DNA of 64,000 nt from UBA1370 sp964515115 (GCA_964515115.1 CAZESB010000004.1:3551-67550); one strand, 5' to 3'. Counted from the stretch's first letter, positions 1-8,291 are shown. Numbers and translations are program-made. Notes: generated from the sequence alone by a model not told the origin.

Positions 1-2
1 CA

Positions 3-218
3 ATTAGCTTTTTTCCTCAGTTGTTTCAACAAATTTCTTTCTTTCTGCCTTTTCAACACCTGGCTTACACACCTATTCAGATGATGAACCATGAACTGCC
101 AAAAACTACCGCTTTGATGGGGTTGGGAATTCTTTGCGGCTGGGTCGTTGTCGTCACTTATTTGCGCGACTTACTTTGGCGCGCCGGCTCTAAAAGTTAT
201 GAAAGCACGGGTATTTAA
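3..218 (+). CDS. ABC-2 type permease, C-terminal end (partial)
   Basis: Only the last ~72 residues are present because the gene enters from the left edge. The visible part has a hydrophobic helix followed by the ending LLWRAGSKSYESTGI. A basic-aromatic tail of the form W-x-x-[GS]-x-[KR]-x-Y-x-S closes all three downstream permeases too, so this is inferred to be a fourth membrane subunit of the same ABC exporter. The stop codon (216-218) lies five bases before the next gene, so the two are probably co-transcribed and translationally coupled. Substrate unknown. Confidence 0.6.
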   Translation: MSFFPQLFQQISFFLPFQHLAYTPIQMMNHELPKTTALMGLGILCGWVVVVTYLRDLLWRAGSKSYESTGI

Positions 219-223
219 TTTAA

Positions 224-1024
224 ATGAAAACAGCACTCAAATACTTCAATCTTTACCGAAAATTTTTTGTTTACCACCTCAACGCCATTATGGCTTACAA
301 GGTCAACTTTATCGTGCAGTCGCTTTACGCACCTGCTTATGTCCTGGTGATGTTTTTTCTGGTCAAGATTGCTTACACCATTACTCCTGTAGTGGCCGGC
401 TGGTCGGAAGCGGAGGGGTACTTGCTCTTTCTGGTTTTTCACTTTATTTTTACCTGTTGTTTTGTGCTCTTTTTGAAAGGGGTGAGGGAGTTTGTTTACT
501 TTGACATTCGGCAAGGAAAGCTGGATTTTTACTTGACTAAACCTGTTGATTCTCAGTTTATGTCATTCTACTCTAAACCAGAAGTGGAACAGTTTTTGTT
601 GATGATAAGCTTGGCGCTGCTGCTTTTTTACCAGATATTTGTTTTAAGAGAGCTGATCACTTTCACCGGTTTATTGCTCTTTTTAGTGACGTCTGGTCTT
701 GGTATTGTAATTTGCTACGGCATTGTGTCTTTGTATTCTTCCCTAGCTTTTTACCTTACTAGAGCTTCACAAATTTTTGAAATTTTCATGAAAATTAGCG
801 ATTTTGGCCAATACCCACAACCGTTGTTTCCTTTCAGTTTTCAGCTGGTAGCGATCAGCCTGATTCCGGTGGCCTTTTTCAGCTACATTCCCACTTTATT
901 CTTGCTGGGCAAAGGCAGTTGGTGGTTGTTACTGCTGTCTGCCGTAGCGGCAGTGGGCAGCGTCACTCTCAGCAAAATCGTGTGGCAGCATAGTTTGAAG
1001 CAATATGCCTCAGCAAGCTCGTAA
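224..1024 (+). CDS. ABC-2 type transporter permease (DUF990-like)
   Basis: A 266-residue integral membrane protein with about six hydrophobic segments. It has the pattern of ABC exporter permeases of the COG4587/COG3694 (DUF990) kind: an N-terminal amphipathic stretch, then a GKLDFYLTKPVDSQF motif (G-x-[LF]-[DS]-x-x-L-x-K-P, around residues 100-114) at the cytoplasmic side, and the ending SLKQYASAS. The same motif recurs in the two permeases downstream. It would form the membrane channel with the ATPase encoded next. Starts at ATG 224 without a clear Shine-Dalgarno, five bases after the upstream stop. The family is called with good confidence; the substrate is not known. Confidence 0.75.
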   Translation: MKTALKYFNLYRKFFVYHLNAIMAYKVNFIVQSLYAPAYVLVMFFLVKIAYTITPVVAGWSEAEGYLLFLVFHFIFTCCFVLFLKGVREFVYFDIRQGKLDFYLTKPVDSQFMSFYSKPEVEQFLLMISLALLLFYQIFVLRELITFTGLLLFLVTSGLGIVICYGIVSLYSSLAFYLTRASQIFEIFMKISDFGQYPQPLFPFSFQLVAISLIPVAFFSYIPTLFLLGKGSWWLLLLSAVAAVGSVTLSKIVWQHSLKQYASASS

Positions 1025-1051
1025 AAATTACGTTACAATACAACAATATCT

Positions 1052-2056
1052 ATGTCAAAAAAAACAGTCATTTCAGTCAAAAATCTCAAAAAACATTTCA
1101 AGGTTTATCACAAAGAGCCTGGGTTGTGGGGTTCGATCAAATCCCTCTGGCACCGCGAGTACGAAACCGTCAGGGCGGTTGATGACATTAGTTTTGAAAT
1201 TTTTGAAGGCGAAGTGGTGGGCTTTATCGGCCAAAATGGTGCTGGTAAAACCACTACCCTGAAAGTGCTCTCGGGCTTGTTGTATCCGTCCGGCGGGGCG
1301 GTCAGTGTGCTCGGCTACAATCCTTGGGATCGCAAGCCGGAGTTTCAAAAGCAGTTTGCTCTGGTGATGGGCCAGAAAAATCAGCTCTGGTGGGACCTGC
1401 CAGCCATGGAAACTTTTTTGCTCAACAAAGCCATTTATGAAATTCCTAATCAAGAGTTCCAGAAAACACTCGACAAATTGGTAGACTTGCTGGATGTGCG
1501 TAAAATTCTCAATGTGCAAGTGCGCAAGCTCTCGCTCGGCCAAAGAATGAAGTGTGAACTGATCGCCGCCCTGCTACATAATCCCAAAGTGTTGTTTCTG
1601 GATGAGCCGACCATCGGCCTCGATGTAGTGATGCAGAAAACCCTGCGCGATTTCATCAAGCAATATAATCAAGAGTTCGGCGCTACCATTATTCTCACCA
1701 GTCACTACATGGATGACGTCAAGGAACTCTGTGAGCGGGCTATTATTATTGATGAAGGCAAAAAGGTTTTTGACGGCAAGCTGCAAAATATTATTGACAA
1801 GTACGCTCGCAACAAAATTCTGTCCCTGGTTTTTAGCCAAGAAGTCAAAGAAAAAGAGCTGAAAGAGTTTGGCGAGATCAAAGAGTACCATCAAGACGGT
1901 TCTGCTTACACCGCTACTTTGCTGGTGCCGCGCAAACAAGCCACTACCCAGGCAGGCAAAATTCTCAACAAACTGCCGGTGGAAGACTTGAATATTGAAG
2001 AGCCGCCAATTGAGGCGATTATTCGTGAAGTCTTTAGTGATACTCAGGCGGCGTGA
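1052..2056 (+). CDS. ABC transporter ATP-binding protein
   Basis: A 334-residue cytoplasmic ATPase subunit. Visible motifs are Walker A GQNGAGKT (60-67), Q-loop in MGQKNQ (Q108), signature LSLGQ (160-164), Walker B VLFLDE (180-185), D-loop and switch histidine in LTSHYMDD (H218). The length and the ~100-residue C-terminal extension fit the COG4586 ATPases that work with COG4587/COG3694 permeases. It is the only ATPase visible among four permease genes, so it may energise two different permease pairs, although another could lie to the left of the window. The C-terminus reaches a stop inside an unusual phased repeat (2052-2140). Confidence 0.88.
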   Translation: MSKKTVISVKNLKKHFKVYHKEPGLWGSIKSLWHREYETVRAVDDISFEIFEGEVVGFIGQNGAGKTTTLKVLSGLLYPSGGAVSVLGYNPWDRKPEFQKQFALVMGQKNQLWWDLPAMETFLLNKAIYEIPNQEFQKTLDKLVDLLDVRKILNVQVRKLSLGQRMKCELIAALLHNPKVLFLDEPTIGLDVVMQKTLRDFIKQYNQEFGATIILTSHYMDDVKELCERAIIIDEGKKVFDGKLQNIIDKYARNKILSLVFSQEVKEKELKEFGEIKEYHQDGSAYTATLLVPRKQATTQAGKILNKLPVEDLNIEEPPIEAIIREVFSDTQAA

Positions 2057-2140
2057 AAAAACGTGAAAAAAGCGTGAAAGCCTGGGTGAAAAAGCGTGAA
2101 AATTCATGAAAATCTGTGAAGAGAGGTGAAAAAAGAGGCT
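2052..2140. repeat. Eight GTGAAAA-like units with ~10-bp period
   Basis: TGA(A)n units begin at 2054, 2064, 2075, 2087, 2097, 2107, 2117 and 2127, that is with spacings of 10, 11, 12, 10, 10, 10 and 10 bp. Most read [GC]GTGAAAA. The array starts on the ATPase stop codon and runs to just before the next permease. Short A-tracts repeated once per helical turn are expected to bend DNA, and the units put stop codons in all three frames. It could also have arisen by slippage. No function is demonstrated. Confidence 0.8.
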
Positions 2141-2154
2141 GCGCGGCAATCAGC

Positions 2155-2946
2155 ATGCGAAAATATTGGGTTCTAACCAAAGTTGCTTGGGAAAACGGTC
2201 TGGTCTACCGAGCCAGTATCTTGATGTGGCGCTTTCGCCAATTTCTCTCTACCATCATGGCACTGACTCTCTGGACGGTAATTTTTGGCACCACTGAGAG
2301 CGCTTTTGCTTACAATCAGCAAGAAATGATTACTTATATTTTTCTGGCCGCTTTTTTGCAGAGCGCCATTATTGCCACCGCTTTAAATGGCCTGGCTAAT
2401 ACGGTTTATTCAGGCACCTTGAGTCAATATTTGGTGAAACCGGTCAATCTTTTTGCTTATTTTGCCACTGAAGAACTGGCTGATAAAGTCAAGAACGTGG
2501 GCTTTCTGATTGTGGAAACCGCGATCTTGTTTCTGATTTTTCAGCCGGTGATTTTTCTGCCCGGCGCAGCCACCTTGGCTGTTTTTTTGCTCTGGATGCT
2601 GGGTGGCATTGCGCTTAATTTCCTGGTGACGTTGCTTTTTGGCGCTTTTGGTTTTTGGAGTCCTGATGTTTGGGGGCCGCGGTTTTTGTTCTTTTTGATT
2701 ATTAGTTTCACCGCGGGCAAACTTTTTCCCCTGGATATTTTACCTGAAATTATTCAGAAAATTATTTTCCTCACTCCTTTTCCTTACTTTGCTTTTATGC
2801 AAACGCAACTGTTTTTGGAAAAACTTAGTCCCGGGGAGTTGTTAGCACATTCAGCTGCGATGATTTTTTGGGTGGTTTTGTTTGGGGTTTTGGTAAAATG
2901 GGTTTGGAGTCGGGGCTTAAGAAATTACGCCTCCGCCGGGCAATAA
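2155..2946 (+). CDS. ABC-2 type transporter permease
   Basis: A 263-residue polytopic membrane protein with six likely membrane spans, the YSGTLSQYLVKPVN motif near residues 85-98 (compare GKLDFYLTKPV in the permease at 224) and the tail GLRNYASAGQ. The start is placed at ATG 2155 (MRKYWVLTKVAW), because the upstream GTG at 2116 would translate part of the GTGAAAA array into a highly charged leader not expected for the family. Followed after 18 bases by another permease; the two probably form a heterodimeric channel. Substrate unknown. Confidence 0.78.
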   Translation: MRKYWVLTKVAWENGLVYRASILMWRFRQFLSTIMALTLWTVIFGTTESAFAYNQQEMITYIFLAAFLQSAIIATALNGLANTVYSGTLSQYLVKPVNLFAYFATEELADKVKNVGFLIVETAILFLIFQPVIFLPGAATLAVFLLWMLGGIALNFLVTLLFGAFGFWSPDVWGPRFLFFLIISFTAGKLFPLDILPEIIQKIIFLTPFPYFAFMQTQLFLEKLSPGELLAHSAAMIFWVVLFGVLVKWVWSRGLRNYASAGQ

Positions 2947-2964
2947 AGCAGAGTTGGCAGCAAC

Positions 2965-3771
2965 ATGAAAAAACTTTTAAAAAGATTGAGCACCCACTGG
3001 CAAGTTTGGCGAATTTTGGCCAGCAATGTTTTGCAGCAAACTTTTGTCAATCGCTGGTCCAACTTGCTTTTCTTTACTGGCAAAATTATCCGGCTGGCCA
3101 TGTCTTTGCTGGTTTTATTTTTGCTTAAAAATACGATTGAAACTTTTGCCGGTTACTCCACCGATGAAATGATTATCTTTTTCCTGACTTATCAATTTAT
3201 TGATGTGCTGGCCCAAACTTTTTTCCGGGGCGTTTACATGTTTACCAACCAGGTTCGGCGGGGGGAGTTTGATTTTCTTTTAGCCAAACCAGTCAATACG
3301 CTTTTTCAGACTCTTACTGGCCACCCGGATTTTAATGACGCTGTTTTCATTATTCCGACTACTATTTTGAGTGTGGGGATCGCGCTGCAGCTTGATCTGA
3401 CCATCACCACTGCTTCTTTAGCCTGGTACTTAATCCTGCTCGTCAATGCTTTCCTGATTGCTGCAGCGCTGCACATCATTATCCTGTCGGTCGGCATCCT
3501 CACCACCGAAATCGACGGCGCCACCTGGCTTTATCGCGACCTGATGGATATGGCCAGGTTTCCGGTCACTATTTACATGGAACCGTTGCGCTTCGCTCTC
3601 TTTTTCCTGGTGCCGGTGGGTATGATGATCACCATCCCCAGCCAAGTTCTCATCAACCAACCGCCCACCTACACTGGCATCTTGGCCAGTCTTTTTGGCC
3701 TTGGCTTTTTTGTTTTCAGCTTATGGTTGTGGAATTGGAGCCTGAAGAGATATAGTAGTGCTAGTAGTTAA
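2965..3771 (+). CDS. ABC-2 type transporter permease
   Basis: A 268-residue polytopic membrane protein, the last of the ABC operon. It has the loop RRGEFDFLLAKPVNTLF (residues ~97-113), the same G-x-[LF]-[DS]-x-x-L-x-K-P motif as its neighbours, and the closing SLKRYSSASS. About six hydrophobic helices are visible. It probably pairs with the product of 2155-2946. Two permease pairs flanking a single ATPase is an unusual arrangement. Family assignment is solid; substrate unknown. Confidence 0.78.
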   Translation: MKKLLKRLSTHWQVWRILASNVLQQTFVNRWSNLLFFTGKIIRLAMSLLVLFLLKNTIETFAGYSTDEMIIFFLTYQFIDVLAQTFFRGVYMFTNQVRRGEFDFLLAKPVNTLFQTLTGHPDFNDAVFIIPTTILSVGIALQLDLTITTASLAWYLILLVNAFLIAAALHIIILSVGILTTEIDGATWLYRDLMDMARFPVTIYMEPLRFALFFLVPVGMMITIPSQVLINQPPTYTGILASLFGLGFFVFSLWLWNWSLKRYSSASS

Positions 3772-3780
3772 GAAAAGTTA

Positions 3781-4158
3781 ATGATGATTGAAATATCAGG
3801 AATTGAGTTCAAACTACCAGGTAGAAAACCTGTAACTGAGAAAGAGAAAAGAGCAGCAAAAATTGCCGAAACTGTATCCAAAATTGATGAAGCACTCACC
3901 GCACTTGAATCCGGATTTTATTTTGATGAAGACAGAGTTGAAAAACTGGGAATTCCCTTAACTCCATTAACCGAAAATATGTACAGAGTGATCATTTTTC
4001 AACACTTACCTCGAGGAGTAACTAGAATTAAATTAAATAATGGTAAAATTTATACTAATCCCAGAATAGACAAAAACGAACTTGATGATACCCAAACTTG
4101 GATGATGATCGATATCGACGCCTACTTTAGCAAAAGATTTCCTAATCACTGGAAATAA
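3781..4158 (+). CDS. Hypothetical protein, 125 aa
   Basis: No family recognised. The product is soluble, mixed charge, with no signal peptide or membrane span; a helical KEKRAAKIAETVSKIDEALTAL stretch (residues ~21-42) precedes a probable beta-rich C-terminal half with aromatic and acidic residues. It starts at ATG 3781, nine bases after the last permease, and could be the tail of that operon or a separate gene. It converges with rpsI; the 9-base gap shows no obvious terminator. Codon use resembles the neighbours, so it is likely a real gene. Confidence 0.55.
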   Translation: MMIEISGIEFKLPGRKPVTEKEKRAAKIAETVSKIDEALTALESGFYFDEDRVEKLGIPLTPLTENMYRVIIFQHLPRGVTRIKLNNGKIYTNPRIDKNELDDTQTWMMIDIDAYFSKRFPNHWK

Positions 4159-4167
4159 GTTACAACT

Positions 4168-4683
4168 TTACCGCTTCGGAGATTGACGCTTGCGTCTGGC
4201 TTTACCGCCTCTGCCAGGTTTGCGCGTTTCCTTCATTCTCGGATCTCTGGTGAGCAAACCTGCTTGTTTCAATAAAGGCCGATTTTCCGGATCATACTCA
4301 ACCAAAGCGCGGGCAATACCATGAACCATTGCTTCCAGTTGGGCTGTCAGCCCGGAGCCGTTCACCTTCACACTCACCGCGAACTTATCTTTGGTGTTGG
4401 TAACTACAAACGGCTGATTGTAAATTTTAGCCACATTCATCACGCCAGCGAAATAATCAGTCACCAGCTGGTCATTGACAATAAAATCGCCCTTGGACTC
4501 ATAAAGCCTCACCCTGGCAATCGCCACTTTTCGACGACCCACACCCTCAGTAAATCTGCCTTTTGGTAAGTTGAGATTGGGGTTGGCAGCATTGTCCGCA
4601 CCCACTGGACGAGAGCTGGTTTGGTTCGCTTTTTTGATGATCTTCTTGACGCGATTTTGTTTTTTGCCTAATTTTAATGCCAT
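4168..4683 (-). CDS. rpsI: 30S ribosomal protein S9
   Basis: 171 residues. The conserved S9 core begins at GRFTEGVGRRKVAIARVRL and the C-terminus ends KARRKRQSPKR, the basic tail that in other bacteria reaches toward the P-site tRNA. An extra ~35-residue basic N-terminal segment precedes the core. ATG 4683 is chosen over a longer open frame because it has AAGGAA at a proper distance and sits 7 bases after rplM, its usual partner. Last gene of the ribosomal block. Confidence 0.95.
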   Translation of the reverse strand: MALKLGKKQNRVKKIIKKANQTSSRPVGADNAANPNLNLPKGRFTEGVGRRKVAIARVRLYESKGDFIVNDQLVTDYFAGVMNVAKIYNQPFVVTNTKDKFAVSVKVNGSGLTAQLEAMVHGIARALVEYDPENRPLLKQAGLLTRDPRMKETRKPGRGGKARRKRQSPKR

Positions 4684-4690
4684 ACGTTCC

Positions 4691-5143
4691 TTATTTTGCT
4701 GTCTTCTTCGTCGCTTCTTTATCTTTAGCGGCCAACTGACTCTGATGCTTGTGCTCGCTGCCGGCATAAACTTTGAGTCGAGTCATTCGCTCGGCTTGAT
4801 GCTTGTTTTTGGGTAGCATGTTTTTAACAGCTAGTTCAATAATTTTTTCAGGAAATTTGCCCTGCAATTCTTCAAAAGTGTTCACCTTCAAGCCGCCGGG
4901 AAAACCCGAGTGGCGATAATATTTTTTGTCGGTTCTCTTGTTGCCAGTCACCGCGATTTCAGCTGCATTAATAACCACCACATAATCACCGCCATCAACA
5001 TGAGGAGTGAACTCTTTTTTGTGCTTGCCGATCAATTTTTCGGCCACCTGAGTGGCAAAGCGGCCTAACACCTGGCCTTGAGCATCCATCAGATGCCATT
5101 CTCTCTTTACGTCAGCCGGTTTGTGCATGTAAGTTTTTTGCAT
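4691..5143 (-). CDS. rplM: 50S ribosomal protein L13
   Basis: 150 residues. Recognisable L13 features are the N-terminal W-x-L-x-D-A-x-x-x-x-LGR (WHLMDAQGQVLGR), GDYVVVINA, the Y-x-H-S-G-x-P-G-G loop and the central ML P-K-N segment. L13 is an early-assembly protein of the large subunit. It carries a short lysine-rich C-terminal tail. It follows rplQ by three bases and precedes rpsI, the standard L13-S9 pair. Confidence 0.96.
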   Translation of the reverse strand: MQKTYMHKPADVKREWHLMDAQGQVLGRFATQVAEKLIGKHKKEFTPHVDGGDYVVVINAAEIAVTGNKRTDKKYYRHSGFPGGLKVNTFEELQGKFPEKIIELAVKNMLPKNKHQAERMTRLKVYAGSEHKHQSQLAAKDKEATKKTAK

Positions 5144-5146
5144 ATT

Positions 5147-5641
5147 TTATGCCGCCTTCTTCTTTGTGGTTTTGGCCGGTTTGGTGGCCTTGGGAGCCGC
5201 TTTGGCTTTGGTAGTTTTAGTAACCTTCTTAGCTACCGCTTTTTCTTTAGGTTCTTCAGGATTGCGCAGAGTGTGCAACAACTCTGGTTTTTCCACCAGC
5301 TCGAGTTTTACCACCGGGCTGTTATCACCGCGGCGATTGCCGACTTTGACAATGCGGGTAAAACCGGATTTTCGTTTAGTAAAAACCGGCGCCACTCGCT
5401 CAATCAAAGTGTTGACTACATCACGCTTACCAAAAAAAGTATGCAGTTTTCTTCTGGTAGTCAAATTATCAGTCTGAGCCTTGCCAATCAATTTATCAGC
5501 CACCCGCTTGGTTTCTTTAGCCTTAGCTTCGCTGGTAGTAATCGAACCATGCTCAACCAATTGACGCACCAAATTTTTCAACAAAGCCTGGCGATGGTTG
5601 GTGTCACGATTAAACTTGCGTTTTTGCACTCGGTGTCTCAT
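5147..5641 (-). CDS. rplQ: 50S ribosomal protein L17
   Basis: 164 residues. The L17 signature is clear at the N-terminus (MRHRVQKRKFNRDTNHRQAL) and in the G-x-I-T-T-S-E-A-K-A-K-E segment. The last ~45 residues are a low-complexity K/A/T tail rich in TKAKAAPKATK-like repeats not found in most L17 proteins. It starts one base before the rpoA stop context, the usual rpoA-rplQ order, so the two are co-translated. Confidence 0.95.
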   Translation of the reverse strand: MRHRVQKRKFNRDTNHRQALLKNLVRQLVEHGSITTSEAKAKETKRVADKLIGKAQTDNLTTRRKLHTFFGKRDVVNTLIERVAPVFTKRKSGFTRIVKVGNRRGDNSPVVKLELVEKPELLHTLRNPEEPKEKAVAKKVTKTTKAKAAPKATKPAKTTKKKAA

Positions 5642-5642
5642 C

Positions 5643-6587
5643 TTATTCTCCCAGGCTTACGCCTTTCTTCTGCAGGGCGCTGTTAATAACATCAACGCTC
5701 TTCTCTCCCAAGTTTTTCACTTTCGCTACCACGTCTTTGTCCGCACCGACCAAATCACCGACCGTCTTGAAGCCACCTTTTCTGAGCGCGTTAGCAATTC
5801 TGGTTGGCAGATCCAGCTCCTCCACAGTCAGCCGCAAAACCTCGGCCTCTTCAGGAGAAAGCTCATCTTCCAGCACTTCTTCTTCAATCACTACCGGCTC
5901 AAAAACCTGAGTGAACTGCTTAGCCAAAATCCTGGCCGCTTGCTTCACTGCTTCAATCGGTTCAATGCTGCCGTCGGTGGTAATGTCCAAAATAATTTTG
6001 TCGTAGTCAGTGCGGCGCCCCACCCGAGTCTGTTCCACTTCATAGGAAACCTTAACAATCGGGGAGTAAAGTGCGTCAACGATAATATCGCCAATAGCGC
6101 TAGCTTTTTTCTCATCGGCCACTTCATAACCCATACCGGCCTCGACTGTCATTTCCAGATCAAGATTGGTCTTGGCGGTTAAAGTAGCTAAATGCAATTC
6201 GGGATTAAGAATTTCAAAACCAGCTGAAGCCTCAATGTCGGCTGCGGTCACTTGAGCAGGACCCTGAACTGCCAACCTGAGTGTCCCCGGATCACTGCTG
6301 GTCGATTTGATCCGAATTTGCTTAATGTTGAGCGACAACTCCAGCACATCTTCAGTCATACCTTCCAAGGTGCTGTAGAGATGCTCCACACCTTCAACCC
6401 TCATTTGGCTAATGGCGTGTCCAGGCAGGGAAGTTAAAAGCACCCGCCTGAGGGCGTTGCCAATCGTGTGACCATAACCGCTTTCGAGCGGCTCAATCGT
6501 GACAATCGCCTGATTGTCAGCCAACTTTTTCTCTTCCATCTGAAAAGTTGGGTTCATCACTGGGTAGTTTGAGATGTCTTGACTCAT
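5643..6587 (-). CDS. rpoA: DNA-directed RNA polymerase subunit alpha
   Basis: 314 residues, normal for the family. The N-terminal dimerisation domain includes EPLESGYGHTIGNALRRVLL (~residues 32-51) and the C-terminal domain (ELDLPTRIANALRKGGFKTVGDL) carries the helix-hairpin-helix fold that contacts UP elements and activators. It nucleates core polymerase assembly with the beta subunits encoded further up the same block. It has AAGGAG before ATG 6587. The 78-base spacer to rpsD holds two small palindromes, at 6614-6630 and around 6634-6647. Confidence 0.96.
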   Translation of the reverse strand: MSQDISNYPVMNPTFQMEEKKLADNQAIVTIEPLESGYGHTIGNALRRVLLTSLPGHAISQMRVEGVEHLYSTLEGMTEDVLELSLNIKQIRIKSTSSDPGTLRLAVQGPAQVTAADIEASAGFEILNPELHLATLTAKTNLDLEMTVEAGMGYEVADEKKASAIGDIIVDALYSPIVKVSYEVEQTRVGRRTDYDKIILDITTDGSIEPIEAVKQAARILAKQFTQVFEPVVIEEEVLEDELSPEEAEVLRLTVEELDLPTRIANALRKGGFKTVGDLVGADKDVVAKVKNLGEKSVDVINSALQKKGVSLGE

Positions 6588-6665
6588 ACTGTTTGCTCCT
6601 TGTTTCTCCTCTTCTCCACCTGAGGCGGAGAAAATCCGTGTCCGGATAAATTAATACTGTTACTT

Positions 6666-7271
6666 TTATCGACTGTAATACTCGACGACTAACTGCTCTT
6701 CAATGCCTTCTGAAATGTCGTCTCTTTCAGGCAGTCTGGCAATTTTACCAATGGCATTTTTTCTTTCCAACCAAGCTGCTTTTTCCGAATCAGACTCCAA
6801 TTGCTGAGTAACCACTGGAATTTTCATGGCTTTATCAGCGAGAACCACAATGTCATCCACCTGAACGCGATAAGACGGCACATTAATTTTTTTGTCATTA
6901 ACACGGACATGACCATGCGACACTATTTGCCTGGCCGCTGCCCTGGTTGGCGCCCAACCCAGGCGGTAAACCACGTTGTCCAGTCTTCTTTCCAGCAAAC
7001 TCAAAAGCGCTGAGCCGGTGGCAGTAGGATTCTTGCTGGCTTCCTCATACAAGCTGCGCAACTGCTTCTCCAAAATCCCGTAAACGTACTTAACTTTTTG
7101 CTTTTCTTGAAGCTGAACACCATAATCAGACAGCTTCCTGCGCCCTCTGGCTCCATGTTGACCCGGGCGAATTCTCATTCTCCTGGCCACCTTAAGCGGG
7201 TTGGCTTTCAGTCCGAGATCTTCACCGATTTGTCGAGATAATTTATTTTTTGGTCCTGTATAACGTGCCAT
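6666..7271 (-). CDS. rpsD: 30S ribosomal protein S4
   Basis: 201 residues. N-terminal MARYTGPKNKLSRQIGEDLGLK and the S4 RNA-binding fold (LERRLDNVVYRLGWAPTRAAARQIVSHGHVRVN, about residues 91-123) identify it. The N-terminal zinc cysteines of zinc-type S4 proteins are absent, so this is the zinc-free form. S4 binds 16S rRNA early in assembly. It lies between rpsK and rpoA as usual. Confidence 0.96.
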   Translation of the reverse strand: MARYTGPKNKLSRQIGEDLGLKANPLKVARRMRIRPGQHGARGRRKLSDYGVQLQEKQKVKYVYGILEKQLRSLYEEASKNPTATGSALLSLLERRLDNVVYRLGWAPTRAAARQIVSHGHVRVNDKKINVPSYRVQVDDIVVLADKAMKIPVVTQQLESDSEKAAWLERKNAIGKIARLPERDDISEGIEEQLVVEYYSR

Positions 7272-7292
7272 AAATCCTTTTTCCGGTTGTCT

Positions 7293-7694
7293 TTATTTGT
7301 TGTGCTTAGCTTTTCTTGGCCTGGTGCCATTGTGCGGATCAGGGGTTTTGTCCACAATCATCGGCACTTTAATTCCCTGAGCTCTGAGCACTCTCAAAGC
7401 CACATCACGTCCCGGTCCCGGGCCTTTGAGGAAAACATCCATGGCGTTCATGCCATAACCCCTGGCCTTATTGACCGCATTTTCCACCGTCACTGTGGCT
7501 GCGTAGGGCGTGGATTTCCTCGAACCGGAAAAGCCCGATTCGCCCGCCGTTGACCAACAGAGCACGTTGCCTTTGTCATCGGTAATACTCACTAAAGTGC
7601 TGTTAAAAGTAGCTGTCACGTACATCCTGCCTTTAGGGATGACAGGGTTGTTTTTGCGCTGAGTGGTTTTCTTTTTGACTGGTTGTTTTGCCAT
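7293..7694 (-). CDS. rpsK: 30S ribosomal protein S11
   Basis: 133 residues. Conserved S11 pieces are RMYVTATFNSTLVSITD, the WSTAGESGFSGSRKSTPYAA region, and the C-terminus GIKVPMIVDKTPDPHNGTRPRK. ATG 7694 (MAKQPVKKK) is preferred over GTG 7700, which would add only two residues. S11 lies on the 30S platform near the E and P sites. It follows rpsM by 12 bases. Confidence 0.95.
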   Translation of the reverse strand: MAKQPVKKKTTQRKNNPVIPKGRMYVTATFNSTLVSITDDKGNVLCWSTAGESGFSGSRKSTPYAATVTVENAVNKARGYGMNAMDVFLKGPGPGRDVALRVLRAQGIKVPMIVDKTPDPHNGTRPRKAKHNK

Positions 7695-7706
7695 ATTCAC
7701 CCGATC

Positions 7707-8114
7707 TTATTTTTTAGCCGCTTCTAATTTGGCCGCCATTTCTTTAGTCATGGAACCAACTGTCCTTCTTTGTCCTGAAGCCCCGCGAGCGTTTCTGGAG
7801 TTGGTGCGAGTGCGTTGACCACGAGTGGGCAAACCCATCTTATGCCTCAATCCTCGGTAAGAACGAATCCTTTTCAGGCGATCAACATTATCATTAACAT
7901 CTCTTCTCAGATCACCCTCAAGCATGTAGTCATCCAGAGCGCGCTGAATTCGATTAAGCTCGTTAGCGTCAAGATCTCTGGCTCTTTTGTCTTCATCAAC
8001 CTGAGCTTGGGCAAGAATTTTCTTGGCACGAGTTAGCCCCACGCCATAAAGATACTGCAACGAGTACAGGATTTTCTTGTCATCAGGTATATCGATTCCA
8101 ACTATACGTGGCAT
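7707..8114 (-). CDS. rpsM: 30S ribosomal protein S13
   Basis: 135 residues. Starts MPRIVGIDIPDDKKILYSLQYLYGVG and contains the S13 helix-two-turn-helix and the SYRGLRHKMGLPTRGQRTRTNSR tail that contacts the P-site tRNA. A longer open frame exists upstream, but ATG 8114 has AAGGAT at a good distance and places the start 8 bases after the rpmJ stop. The C-terminus has a short K/A-rich end. Confidence 0.96.
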   Translation of the reverse strand: MPRIVGIDIPDDKKILYSLQYLYGVGLTRAKKILAQAQVDEDKRARDLDANELNRIQRALDDYMLEGDLRRDVNDNVDRLKRIRSYRGLRHKMGLPTRGQRTRTNSRNARGASGQRRTVGSMTKEMAAKLEAAKK

Positions 8115-8122
8115 AAATTGCT

Positions 8123-8239
8123 TTATCCTTGTCTTTGTTTGTGCTTGGGATAGACTGGACAAACCACCCGCACTACTCCTTTGCGACGGATAATTTTGCA
8201 GTGCAAGCACATTTTCTTAATAGACGACTTAACTTTCAT
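8123..8239 (-). CDS. rpmJ: 50S ribosomal protein L36
   Basis: A 38-residue gene read directly from the sequence. The protein starts MKVKSSIKKMCLHCKIIRRK and continues to the GVVRVVCPVYPKHKQRQG end. The zinc ligands of the C-x-x-C...C-x(4)-H type are present: C11, C14, C27 and H33. It sits in its standard place between infA and rpsM. A hairpin and a TATAGT hexamer upstream suggest that it may start its own transcript. Confidence 0.93.
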   Translation of the reverse strand: MKVKSSIKKMCLHCKIIRRKGVVRVVCPVYPKHKQRQG

Positions 8240-8266
8240 GTTGCTTTCTTTGTCGAGCAGGCTTGA

Positions 8267-8272
8267 ACTATA
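8267..8272 (-). promoter_or_regulatory. Candidate -10 box ahead of rpmJ
   Basis: TATAGT on the minus strand lies between the infA terminator-like hairpin and rpmJ, giving a leader of roughly 20 nt. The -35 region (TTTTAA at 17 bp) is poor, so this is a weak call made mainly from the position just after a probable terminator. Confidence 0.3.
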
Positions 8273-8291
8273 CCTCAGAAATCCGCAAATT

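Noticed and set aside
148..514. ORFs of 118 aa (+) and 99 aa (-) overlapping the first full permease
   Set aside because: Shadow frames of a clear membrane protein gene; composition is not protein-like and no start signals are present.
2052..2140. CRISPR-like array
   Set aside because: Units are ~7 bp with 3-5 bp spacers; no repeats of 23-47 bp with unique spacers and no cas genes.
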